Source: Polyrhizophydium stewartii
Lineage: Eukaryota > Chytridiomycota > Chytridiomycetes > Rhizophydiales
DNA length: 18,987 nt
Reading direction: 5' to 3'
Assembly (NCBI GenBank): GCA_027604665.1
Contig: JADGIZ010000223.1
Coordinates: 1 to 18,987 of the forward strand
The position numbers and the translations under genes were made by a program. This document shows, in pieces, positions 1 through 9,920 of this stretch; positions within the stretch are counted from its first letter, which is position 1, and the number at the start of each line of letters is the position of its first letter. The notes under the pieces are model-generated. The model made no database searches. It saw nothing but the letters and a program-made list of their open reading frames with translations, and was not told where the DNA came from.

Positions 1-511
1 ACGAGAACAACCTCGAGCAGAAGAAGATCATTCACGGCGTCGAGGTGAGGACGAGTGGCGAGATCGGAGCACGCGCAACCGCCTTGGTTCACTCACGCGT
101 GCCTGTTTGTGCCTTGCTATTTCATAGGAGGGCGACGGCATCGCCAAGCTCAGTACGATCCCCGAACTGCTTGCGACGCTCAAGCAGCTCGGCTTCGAGG
201 TGATCGAGTATGCCGATCTCGCCGACCCCGACGGCCCCATGCAGGACGCACAGGAGCCGTGGTACACGCCGCTCAAGGGCACCTACTCGCTCGAGCTTGA
301 GCAGCTCTACCGCTGGAGGATGAACCCTCTGGGCCGCATCATGACGACCATGCTGACCTCAACCCTCGAGACCCTTCGCCTTGCTCCTCCTGGCACCACC
401 AAGGTGTCTCGCCTCTTGAACCTGGCTGCCGACTCTCTTGTCAAAGGCGGCGAGCAGCACCTGTTCACTCCCATGTTCTTCTTCTTGGTGCGCAAGCCTC
501 TCAACGCCTGA
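1..511 (+). CDS. ERG6: Sterol 24-C-methyltransferase, C-terminal part (5' end outside window)
   Basis: The enzyme transfers methyl from S-adenosylmethionine to C-24 of the sterol side chain (zymosterol to fecosterol) in ergosterol synthesis at the ER or lipid droplets. Two exons are visible, 1-44 and 128-511, joined in phase 0 across an 83-bp intron (GTGAGG...TAG). The joined reading contains the typical C-terminal landmarks: NNLEQKKIIHGVE then EGDGIAKL, GFEVIEYADLAD, PWYTPLKG, LGRIMTT, LAPPGTTKVS and the ending LFTPMFFFLVRKPLNA before TGA. These follow the order in yeast Erg6 as I remember it. The SAM-binding Rossmann half lies left of the window, so catalytic motifs cannot be checked. The next gene starts 140 bp downstream on the same strand. 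Identification is firm; only completeness is unknown. Confidence 0.95.
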
Positions 512-651
512 GCATCTGCTCCGGTCCTGCCTCGCAAGCAGCGCTGCCAGTTTGCAATACATGATCATTTTCCATGCGAATGTCTTTTTCGCACTTTTCT
601 CATCTGCGCAAAGGCGTCGCGGGTTGCGCTTGCTCTCGGATCTGGATCGTG

Positions 652-2112
652 ATGCGCGCACCGCTCCCCAGGCCCGGCGTTGTCCTTTTGTTGTGGGCCG
701 CAACCGCGCTCGGGTTTCCAACGTTTGCCGCGAGCCAGGGCCCAACGGCGTCGCCTCCGACAGCAACGTCTGAAGTTCAGCTTTCCGCAGCTCAGTCTGT
801 TCCGCGCGCATGGTATCCTGGCCCGCACTGCCCTCTTGAGGTCTGCGGCGCTCCGATGGCAGATGCAGGGGCGCTTGTTGTGGAGCACTCAGACGGACGC
901 GGTCCTCGAACCAAGTCGCGGTGGCTTGTGCGAGTTGGCGGCAGTCTCGACGGAGGCGACTCTCCACAGGTTGCTGTTGCTGCTGCCAACATCTCGCTCC
1001 CTCTGCCCCTACTGCCTCTTGGTGAAAGTGCTGCCGATGCTGCGTCTGCCGCGGACATCTGGTTCAAGGCCACCTCCAACATTCTCTCGGTTGCGTTCAA
1101 CAGCTCGCTCTCTCCGGCGGTCGAAGTGCCGCTGCAAGCACCAGGTGTCTGTCTCGACCCGGACCGAAAACATCTTTGGCTTCTCGATCTGAGCGCTCCG
1201 GCGGCCCCGTTTGCGTTTCGTTTGTCGCTGCAGCGGTGGACATGGGCTCGCATCAACACACGCTCATCCAAGAGAGCGCCGGGTCGCCGCCAACTCCACA
1301 CGGTTCGTGCTCTGCAAACGCATCACATGTTTTCCACGCACTAACGTGTCTCCGCAGGCAACGTGCGGCAAGGGAAAGTCCTCGCACCTAGTGTTTGTTT
1401 TTGGAGGTATCGCCGCTGCCACGTCGGATCAAGAGTACACGCTTTGGGCTTTCGATATGCGCGCTCGCGCATGGACCTCTCTTCCATCGCCGCCTTTTGC
1501 GAGGCTCGGCCGCTTCTCACACAACGCCGGCTTTTTGGGCGACAGTCTGGTTATCTCAGGCGGCATGATTTTACGCGCAATGGATCAACCTGGCGAGCCA
1601 TCAAGCAGCATCTGGGTATTCAACACAACAAGCTCTGTGTGGAAGAATGTCGGAAGCGCCGTTTTCAATCGAGACACAGGAAAGCATGAAGCGTTTCTCG
1701 GCGGCGGGATGCCTCAAGAGTACAACAACCGTCTTGTCTTGTGAGTGAGCTTTCTTTTCGCATAATATTCTTCAGATTTTTTGAATGCGCCGTCGCTCCT
1801 TCTAAAGCAATCGGACACAGCTATGGCGGCTCGCCCTTTGTGTCTCAGCAGTCCACGAGAGCCGCGGTCAAGTCGTCGCTTGTGTTCCTCGACTTTGACC
1901 AAGCGACCGATTCTTGGGGCTGGCGACTTTCGCACGCGTCCGTGCGCAACCAGCTCGGCTCGGCGGATCTGCGTATAGGACACTTTACGGCTTTGGACGA
2001 GACTCGTGGCTTGCTGTTTGTTGGTGGCGGCGTCGGGTGGGATGGGCGCAGTGAGAGACCGCAGCGAAACCGAGATGGCGGTAGAAGGCTCGCTGACACT
2101 GGCCACCGATGA
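652..2112 (+). CDS. Secreted kelch-repeat protein
   Basis: Proposed exons are 652-1302, 1358-1740 and 1821-2112, giving 441 residues. The ATG at 652 is chosen because it starts a clear signal peptide (MRAPLPRPGVVLLLWAATAL); an in-frame ATG at 574 would put 26 unlike residues in front. Intron 1 (55 bp, GTTCGT, CTAAC branch, CAG) and intron 2 (80 bp, GTGAGT, ACAG) restore kelch strands on both sides: HLVFVFGG, LVISGG, RLVFYGGSPF and GLLFVGGG, each followed by a W-type strand such as RAWTSLP or SVWKNV. Kelch blades make beta-propellers used for protein or glycan binding; the partner is unknown. The last reading frame decays after GVGWDGR and stops at 2110-2112, so the propeller looks short at its end. 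A further intron or a sequencing indel near 2037-2051 is possible. No membrane anchor is seen. Confidence 0.75.
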
Positions 2113-2560
2113 CCCAAGCCTTGCCGTCGATGGCTGTCCTTGCGCTTGCGTAGCAAGCAGCCGCATCTTCTGCAGGGTGTTGCGTGTGATGTGGCCGCGC
2201 TGCCGACATCCCTCGGGGGAATCAGCGAAAAGATCGCTTGCCCCGACAACCGCATGTCGTCGGTGAAGCTGGTGTGTCCGCCTGTGCCGTGCATCAGCGT
2301 GCGCGCGCCCTACCGGGGACCGCAGGCTGCCAGAGTGGGAGTCCGCCAGGGCCGGAGTCGGGGCACTCTGGGCAGCTGCGTCCCGGATAAACGCTTACAT
2401 CCACCCATCCTGCCGACTTGCACCGCAACCTGGCCGCGGCTCGCGCAACCCACCCGCCCTCGGGCGACCCGCCCGCTCCCACTCGCCGCGCGCGGACGCT
2501 GCGCCCTGCTGGGTCACTGGAACCGCCTTGTATGCTCGCTGTGCTGCGCCGTCTGCGTAG
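2113..2560 (+). other. Unsettled stretch between kelch gene and prefoldin exon 2
   Basis: No confident coding exon lies here. It may hold the true 3' end of the kelch gene: a 117-bp intron 2037-2153 would continue that protein in the frame reading KQPHLLQGVACDVAALP. It must also hold the first exon of the prefoldin gene. The only ATG codons between 2254 and 2560 are at 2254 and about 2532; the second leaves no room for an intron. The sequence after about 2290 is GC-rich, repeat-poor and has no protein-like frame, consistent with a 5' intron ending at the TGCGTAG acceptor at 2560. Confidence 0.4.
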
Positions 2561-3100
2561 CTCAAGGAGGAGGAGGAGACGGATGCCCAGGTTACCTGGG
2601 AGGACCAGCGCAACATCAACATGTTTTCCAAGCTCAACATTCGGCTCGAGAGCATCGAGGAGCAATACGAGGCCAAGAAGGTGCGTCGCCGTGCCCTGAA
2701 GCCGCCAAACGCTACGCGCATATGCGATTGTCGTCTCTGATTGCGGAGGCTTGTTTGCGACAGAATGAGAAGGAATACTTGGACGATCTGACTGTCGAGC
2801 TCGAGCTGGCCGACGAGGACGAACCCGTCAAGTAAGACCCGCGTTTGACAGGGCGATGCGCGCAACCTCAAGCGCGCAGCCTTGGTGCTCACTCGACTGG
2901 GCAGGTACCGCATCGGCGATGCATATGTGTCACTCTCGCTCTCTGACGCACAGGGGCGAATCGAGTCCGAGCAGGCTCAGCTCACGCAGGAGCTCGAGTC
3001 TTTCAGCAACAGGATCAACGGCATCAAAACAGAGATGGCCAAGCTGAAGGCTCTTCTGTACGGAAAGTTTGGAAAGTCGATTAATCTTGAGAAGGACTGA
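2254..3100 (+). CDS. PFDN4: Prefoldin subunit 4
   Basis: Prefoldin is the hexameric jellyfish-shaped chaperone that passes nascent actin and tubulin to the CCT chaperonin; subunit 4 is one of its four beta-type subunits. Exons 2561-2680, 2764-2831 and 2905-3100 are clear and join through introns of 83 and 73 bp (GTGCGT...CAG and GTAAGA...CAG). The product has the family order: VTWEDQRNINMFSKL, a first coiled coil, LADEDEPV, YRIGDAYVSLS, a second coiled coil, and LYGKFGKSINLEKD at the C terminus. From YRIGD to the end it matches human PFDN4 without a gap, from memory. The start exon is inferred: ATG at 2254 with donor GTGAAG (MSS) or GTGTGT (MSSVKL), both phase 0 into LKEEEETDAQ. That gives 130 or 133 residues, the normal size. 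The resulting first intron (about 290 bp) is long for this window. Confidence 0.9.
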
Positions 3101-3131
3101 AACCCTCGATTTCAAAGTCACTTTCACCGAG

Positions 3132-5682
3132 ATGGATCTCTCGCAGGTGCGAGCCCTTTCTGTCCCTCTCCGCGCGGCGCGGGGGGTCGCGATGTGGGAA
3201 CCTCGATCATGGGGGTCAGGGTCACTTCCAAGCCTGTGGGCCACCCACACGCTGTGCTATTCGGCTCGGCCGCGAGACTGTCCGCGCTGCTGACAGCAGT
3301 CCACTCGTCCGACAACAAAGCTTTGCAAATACGTCGAGCGACAGCTTGCGGCGCACCATGAGCAGCTTCCCCACATCAACTGCGCCACTCGCGAGAGGTT
3401 TAGCAAGCTGATGTGCGACACGCTCCTGGCTGCGCGCCGTACGGCTGGCCTGTCCCGCGCGGTCGTTCGTCGCACGCTGCTCGCCGATGCGTCTGTTTGG
3501 AGTGCGACCGAGCACAGCATCATCGATCTTTGCTTCCCCACAGATCGGCCCACTTGGTGTCGACATATTCTCTTCGGGCCTAGCAGAGCCCAGACTGCAA
3601 CCGCAAGCAGCCTCCCGCACCACCAACATGGAGCGGGCTGCACCAAGGGATGCGAGTTGCGAACCCCAGACGCCTGTATCGTCCGATTGGTCCATCCCAG
3701 CCGCAGCCGAGCCCGCTCCTTTGAAGCAGCACACAGAGCGCTCTGTTTGCTGTGATATGGGGCACCCTGCAACACCAGTATCGTGCACACGCTTTATCAG
3801 TTCGGTCAAAGAGCACCTTGTGGCGCTCCAAGCGCTCGAGGCCCAGCCGTGGTTCGTACGAGGTTTTTCGGGCCTCGTTGATGCCTGGAATGGCACTTGC
3901 GACCCCGCGTCATGGCGGCAGCTTCTTGGGCCAATACGCGTCTCGCCGGCACTCTCGCTTCGCCTTGTACCAAGAGATGTGAAGCTTTACATGCGTGCGC
4001 CATCAATTCGCATAGGGAATCCGATCTGCACGACAAAAGCTGGCGATGCTCTCGGCGATGCGCCAAACAGCAAGCGGAGGCATTCGAGGGCACTTTGCGT
4101 GGAATGGCACAGCGATGTGCAAGAAAGCGATGACGACCTCGACGAAGACCCGGGGACGTGCATACCGAGCATCGAATACTTTTCGAAAACGATTAGGTTT
4201 TTTGCTGCGACCGAGTGTCGCCGCCAACGGCTGCTGCTTTCCAAGGCACCAAGCTCGTCTCCTGATTGTGGCCCGGTCGGACACGAGCTTCGGAACGGCG
4301 TCATGGCCATATCAAAGCTCCTACAAGAACTTATCACGTCAGCTCGGGCAACAAACCAACGTGCGATCAACATCTGCGGATCGGACCAGCGCGGCAGAGA
4401 ATTCGTGGTGACTGCAGCTTGACGCGATTTAGGGCTGCCGTTTCTCGATACAGCTGTCCCGCTCTCTACGGCCGATTGCAGCGCATTCGATCGAGTTGCA
4501 TCAAAGGCGGGCATGGTAAGAGCGACGCTTGGGCAGGCTTTGAGTTCTTCGCTTACATCTTGAGCCTTTCAGATCCCGTGGCAATGGTGCGCGCTGGTCG
4601 TTTCGATCGGATTTCCCTTCTGCCCCAGCGATGTAGATGCGCTCTGCTCGCGGCTCGCGGACGGGCTCTGCAGACATCGGAATCTTATCCTTTTCATATC
4701 CAGCGCAGTTACCCTCTCAAAAGTCGGCGGCAGCGTTTCGACCTTGGTGGGCGAGTCGAGTGTTCGCCTACCTCTGGCCTCTCATGCCGAGAAACTGTCC
4801 GCGGCGCGCGCCTCACTCTCTGGCCATGATTCTCTTGCAGCAAGCCAAGACACTATCGAGCACATATGCGAGTTGAGCGCCAACTCATCGACTGTTTTTG
4901 TCACCTGTCTCACTGCGAGGCTGGCGCAGTCACGAATCGGCGCGCTCGATGCCGCACGCATTGCAGCAGATCACGCATCGCGGCCCGAAGCGCTCTTTTC
5001 CAGGGCCGTTGTCGCAACAAGGCGGATGCGGCATTCGATGATCCTTGCCTGCTCACCTATGTGGACCGCAGCAGTTGGTCCAAGCAGTGATGCTGTGCGG
5101 CTTGGCGATATTGCACGCGCCTGCAGGTCAGCAGGAGTGCGGAGTCTCATCACGCTCACAATGCCGGTTGTGATGAGGGCCTGCCGGGGCTCGTCGGTGA
5201 GATCCATGGCTGTGGATTTCCGCTGGCCCAGCTCGGGGTTTTAACTGTCTGCTTCTCTGTGCCAGGAACTCGCAGCTGTGCTCGTGCCGCTCGCCCTAGA
5301 GCGAGTCGAGCATGAGGATGGGCTTGTGCTTGTAGACACACTATTATTGGTCACGGCGCCGATGCCGTGGCAGTGCGAGGCGTTGCAGGTCGAGGTGCTC
5401 AGGCAGCAAGCGGCTTGCAAAGGTGCATGTGGTGACTCGACTGTCTGGGCAGGGTCTTGCGTCGAGATTCTTGCAGCCGCGGTCGAGGCCAGCCCGCACG
5501 TACTTGCTGTCGTGTGGGCGCCCCCTGGGCGAATAAGCGCATGGGCGGACGTCCCCATTGCCCGCGTCGCATCCCGCCAGGCGATCCACGCCATCGCACC
5601 GCGGGGCCTCCGTGGAGCGCACGAACAGAGCGCCTCCGTCTTCCCCGCACATCCGGCAAACACGGCGGCTCCCCTTGCACAC
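3132..5682 (+). CDS. Unrecognised protein, six exons, 3' end unsure
   Basis: I do not recognise the family. Proposed exons: 3132-3146, 3297-3494, 3544-4360, 4433-4515, 4573-5196 and 5266 onward. Introns have GTGCGA...CAG (150 bp), GTTTGG...CAG (49), GTGCGA...TTGACG...TAG (72), GTAAGA...CAG (57) and GTGAGA...CAG (69). The intron at 4361-4432 removes an in-frame TGA at 4420. The joined frame gives about 579 residues before the last exon, among them LCKYVERQLAAHHEQLPHI, VKEHLVALQALEAQPWFVRG, an acidic run (ESDDDLDEDPG), and a C-terminal half rich in Leu, Ala and Val such as IPWQWCALVVSIGFPFCPSD and LAAVLVPLALERVEHEDG. That half looks helical; no signal peptide, zinc motif or catalytic motif is visible. 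The start is 31 bp after the prefoldin stop. No stop codon occurs before the ATP-grasp ATG at 5683, so the true end could be a missed splice, or the two could be one gene. Confidence 0.6.
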
Positions 5683-7113
5683 ATGACGTCTGATCCGAAC
5701 CGACACACGCACGTTCTGATCATCGACGAGACCGACGCTCTGGCGATATACAAGCCGGTGACATATAGCGACTTTGTCGACGCCGACAAGGACCGCGTGC
5801 GTCTGATGGTCATCACGAGCAAAGGCGCGCTGTCGCAGCAGGACCGCGACCGCTGCATGTTTGCCATCGAGCTCGACCGGCCCACGCGCAACGGCATGGT
5901 CGAAATGTTGGCGCTGCGCCTCCACCATCAATTCCGCGTCGACGTCGTCTACACCAAGCAGGAGGACATTATCCTGCGCGCCGCGCACATCCGAAGACTC
6001 CTCGGCATCACCAACAATCTGCAACGCGAGGACGCGCTGCTCTACCGCGACAAGTACCTGATGAAGAAGCACGCGCGCCAGCGTGGCTTCCCTGTGCCTG
6101 CGTTTGAGCGCGTCTTCTCGCCCGTGGATATCCTAGCCTTTGTGGAGCTCAACAACCTGCCGATCATCGTCAAGCCGACACTGGGCTCGTCGTCGGCCTC
6201 GGTGCGGGTTGTGCGCACGCAGGAAGAGCTCGAGAAGTACCTCGAGAACGAGTTCTACGACCGCATCGACGACGTTGGAAAGACCATGGAGTACGCGGGC
6301 GATCTGATTGTCGAAAGCTTCCTTGACAATCGCCGCATGTACCACGTCAATGGGTATGCCAGGAAGGGCAGGATCGAGCACGTATGGCCGTTCGGCTACA
6401 TCCAAACCAACCTGGGCTTCACCCAAGGCCGCGCGTACGGCAATGTGCTGATTCCCCAGACGGACTCACGGTGGAGGGGGCTTGTGTCTGCCGCCCAGCG
6501 GCTGCTCGACATGATGCCGAGCCCGGAGCACTTGATCTTTCACCTCGAGTTGTTTGAGAAGGCGCGAGGCTCGGACAGCGACGGTTCCGAGATCGACTAT
6601 GTGCTCTGCGAGATTGCAGCTCGCCGCCCTGGTGGCAGCATCGCGCTGCTGATGGACATGGCCGAAGGGGGCGGCGGCTTCTTCCCCGAGACCGAGTTCA
6701 GGCTCAACATTGGCCTGCCGCGACGCGAGCGACCCGAGATCAAGCCCCTGCCGCCGTCGCGGACCGTCGGAGACCTGATGATCCCAAAGAAGCCCGGCCG
6801 CTTGCTGGCCGTCCCAGATCCGGCCGCATGCCCCGTGCCGGGTATCAAGTGCCATGTCTTTGGCAAGATCGGATCCGTGCACCGCTGCTTCCAGCTCACG
6901 CGGCTCAACACCTGCACACGGCTCGTAACCGAGGACGTCTTTGAGTCCACAGAGCATGTCGAGCGGGCTCTCGCGGAGGCGCACGCCTGGGTAGACCAGA
7001 ACACAAAGTACGAGCCCGCGGACTGCACCGAGCTCGACGTCGCTCTGAGCGCGCACCACTCGGCCAAGACGTCGCGCATGAGCTCGGCTGTTGTTGTCGT
7101 CGACGGAGAGTAG
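5683..7113 (+). CDS. ATP-grasp domain ligase
   Basis: A single-exon frame of 476 residues. ATP-grasp enzymes activate a carboxylate as acyl-phosphate and join it to an amine or thiol. Visible parts: an N-terminal Rossmann-like lobe (HVLIIDETDALAIYKP), the segment DKYLMKKHARQRGFPVPAF that precedes the lid, the nucleotide-binding strand LPIIVKPTLGSSSASVRVV with its Lys, the YAGDLIVESFLDNRRMYHVNG strand, and LIFHLELF...LCEIAARRPGG, which supplies the metal-binding acidic residue and the Ala-Arg-Arg-Pro-Gly-Gly loop. This layout is closest to stand-alone carboxylate-amine ligases of the dipeptide-ligase or carnosine-synthase type; the substrate cannot be read from sequence. No targeting peptide is apparent. 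The ATG at 5683 is chosen because the ATP-grasp lobe starts a few residues later; the frame is open for at least 135 more codons upstream, which I assign to the preceding gene. Confidence 0.85.
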   Translation: MTSDPNRHTHVLIIDETDALAIYKPVTYSDFVDADKDRVRLMVITSKGALSQQDRDRCMFAIELDRPTRNGMVEMLALRLHHQFRVDVVYTKQEDIILRAAHIRRLLGITNNLQREDALLYRDKYLMKKHARQRGFPVPAFERVFSPVDILAFVELNNLPIIVKPTLGSSSASVRVVRTQEELEKYLENEFYDRIDDVGKTMEYAGDLIVESFLDNRRMYHVNGYARKGRIEHVWPFGYIQTNLGFTQGRAYGNVLIPQTDSRWRGLVSAAQRLLDMMPSPEHLIFHLELFEKARGSDSDGSEIDYVLCEIAARRPGGSIALLMDMAEGGGGFFPETEFRLNIGLPRRERPEIKPLPPSRTVGDLMIPKKPGRLLAVPDPAACPVPGIKCHVFGKIGSVHRCFQLTRLNTCTRLVTEDVFESTEHVERALAEAHAWVDQNTKYEPADCTELDVALSAHHSAKTSRMSSAVVVVDGE

Positions 7114-7260
7114 CGAGTGCAGGCGCTCCACAGCAGATGATGCAGACTCGGCGCCAGATGAAGGCAGGCGCCGGCGCTGCGGGAAGCCAAATGAAGCGCT
7201 CTGCCGATGTTCTCATGCGCAGGGTCGTCCGGACTTGGAGTTTCCCGCAAACAAGGCGGA

Positions 7261-9864
7261 ATGCTCGGGAGGCTCGCCACGGCGGCTCTCGGACGCACCC
7301 CTGGCCTGGCGGCGAGGCCCGCGTTCACGGCCGCACGTCGCCGCTACCACCTCCCCAACTCCGGCGTGCAGGTCAGCGGGGCCGTCCGCGCGGCGCTCGC
7401 TGAGGGCGGACCGGTGGTTGCGCTCGAGTCGACCATCATCACGCACGGCATGCCGTTTCCCCAGAACCTCGAGACGGCGCTGCAGGTCGAGGCCATTGTG
7501 CGCCAGAACGGCGCCGTACCGGCCACCGTTGCCGTGCTTGACGGGCATGTGCGCGTCGGCCTCGACGACGCCGAGCTGGAGCGTCTTGCCAGAATCGGCA
7601 TGGCGGCGACCAAGACGTCCCGCCGCGACATGGCGCTGGTGGCTGCGCGCGGTCTTGCGGGGGCAACCACCGTCTCGGCCACCATGATCGCCGCGCACAA
7701 GGCCAACATCAAAGTCTTTGTCACCGGTGGGATCGGCGGTGTGCACCGCGGCGGCGAGTCAAGCATGGACGTCAGCGCCGATCTCACTGAGCTCGGCCGC
7801 ACGCCCGTTGCCGTGGTCTCGGCCGGTGTAAAGTCAATCCTCGACATTGGGCGTACGCTCGAGTACCTGGTATGCGCTTTCTCCTCAAAGCACCTGCGCC
7901 CAGCAGCTGACTCGCGGATCCGACCAGGAAACTCAAGGCGTGACCGTGGTGTCGTATGGCGACTCGGATGAGTTTCCTTCGTTCTATACTCGCCAGAGCG
8001 GCTTCAAGGTGCGAGTATATGTGCCGTTGTGCTGGAGTACTCGAAAGCGCTCTGAAGCTGGCTTGCGGCGCAGAGTATGGCGAACCTGGCGACTCCAGAG
8101 GAGTGTGCCACGCTGATCTGTAAGCATTAGCGGAATTCGCTGTGAGAGGTATCAGTTTCTGATTCCATGGCATCCGCGCCTGCAGATGCCAACGCATCAT
8201 TGGGCCTTGGAAGCGGGATGGTGATTGCTGTGCCGATACCGGAGAAGGACGCCTTTCCGCACCCGCAGAAGGTCGAGCAGGTTATACAGGACGCAGTGTT
8301 AGAGGGCGAGTGAGTGCCCGTCTTTTGCGCGTCTCGGCTTGACAAATGTCTTGCTAAGTTGCCTTGCTGCGAAAGACGTCTTGGTATTCGCGGAAAGGAT
8401 ATCACTCCGTTCATTCTTGACAAGGTCAAAAGCCTTACTGCAGGCTCTTCGCTCGCTGCAAGTGCGTGCTTTTGGATGCGTCGAGTTCCGCGACTGAATC
8501 TCGTGCTGACTCTGAGGGGTCTTTAAAGACATTAGTCTGGTCAAGAACAATGCCCGCGTCGGCAGCCAGATCGCTGTAGCCCTTTCTCGGCTGTCATCCA
8601 GAACAGGGGGCGCCAGTTCTGCGCGCCGGATTCATGACGGGTTTAATGCTGGTCGGCCCCTCATTGTGGGCGGAACCGTGCTCGACATCACAGCCAAGTT
8701 CGATGATTCCACACCGAAAAGCGCCATCCTTCGCACCTCGTCGCCGGGGACTGTATTTCAATCCCTCGGTGGCGTTGGACGCAATGTCGCAGAGGCATGC
8801 CAGCGCGCTGGTGGTCGTCCAGTGTTTGTGAGCGCCGTTGGCGACGATCGCATTGGCCAACTTGTGCTTTCCTCGCTGCAAAAGGCCGGCTTGGTGAGTT
8901 GCTCGATGCTTTTGCCGGATGTGTTGTCCCGACAACGGCCGAAGCTGACGTGCTCATGTTTTTGCAACCCACAGAGCACCGAATGTGTTGATGTCGTGCC
9001 TGGGGCAGGCACTGCTACATACAACGCCGTGCTGCACGGTGACGGCGAGTTGCTTGCCGCCGTTGCCGACATGCGCGTGCATGACCGCATTCTCGAGCGG
9101 TCGTCTATCGCAGACCATATACAGCAAGCACGTCCGCCAGTTGTGTGCGTCGATGGCAACCTAGCTCCAAGCGCAATTGCGGGCATAGCACGCATCTGCG
9201 CTGCCTCTGGGACACCTCTGTGCTTTGAGCCGACATCTGTGATCAAGTCACGCCGTGTCTTTGAGCTTACCGACAGCGAGCTCGCGGCCATCCAGATTAT
9301 CACTCCCAACGCGGATGAACTCGTTGCAATGAGCGAGGCTCTCGACCGCCGTGGAGTCCCCGGCGGAATCGAAGCTCCCAGTGCTATGTATTCCAGTAAG
9401 CCTGACGAAATCTGCAGCCACCCTTCCAGAGCAACCTGCTAATGGCTTGATGTGAAGCTGTGCAGAAGCATGCGTGGAACCTGCTGCGCGCGTTCCCTCT
9501 TGTGATACTCAAGCTCGGCCGTGACGGAGTCTTTGTGGCTCGCCGGACACCGATCGACTCTCTCGCGGCGCTTGCGTCTCCGGACGCAGTGCGGCATCGG
9601 GGCTATGTCTGGACGTTCGATCATCTTGAACCCACCAAAAGACTCGAGAATGCCGTGAGCGTGACTGGTGCCGGCGACAGCCTCGTGGGTGTCCTGATTG
9701 CTGGTTTATCTCCACTGTTTGCTCGAGCAAGCAATCTGGACGGCATCACCAACGCATCGATTGCCCGTATTGTGCGGAGTGGAATGCGGGCCGCAGAGCT
9801 TTCGCTCGGCTCGCAGGATGCCATCAGCAGCGACATCACACCCAACATTTTCGGCAGCACTTGA
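7261..9864 (+). CDS. Bifunctional pseudouridine-5'-phosphate glycosidase / pseudouridine kinase
   Basis: The protein degrades pseudouridine: the PfkB kinase half makes pseudouridine 5'-phosphate, the PsuG half splits the C-C bond to uracil and ribose 5-phosphate. Exons: 7261-7869, 7928-8008, 8074-8119, 8186-8309, 8376-8461, 8529-8893, 8975-9395, 9458-9864; introns 58-81 bp; total 712 residues in one frame. PsuG landmarks: [24 protein letters not shown] (conserved Lys), [43 protein letters not shown] and [12 protein letters not shown]. Kinase landmarks: [51 protein letters not shown] and the PfkB signature [10 protein letters not shown] with the catalytic Asp. The first 32 residues are rich in Arg and Ala without acids ([14 protein letters not shown]), like a mitochondrial presequence, which decides the start at 7261. 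An in-frame ATG at 7207 is less likely. It converges with the LYC1-like gene, the two stops being 56 bp apart. Confidence 0.93.
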
Positions 9865-9920
9865 CGGCGTGCTGCTGAAGCGTGGCCAAGGGCGTTTATG
9901 CTGGGCCAAATAAGAGCTGC

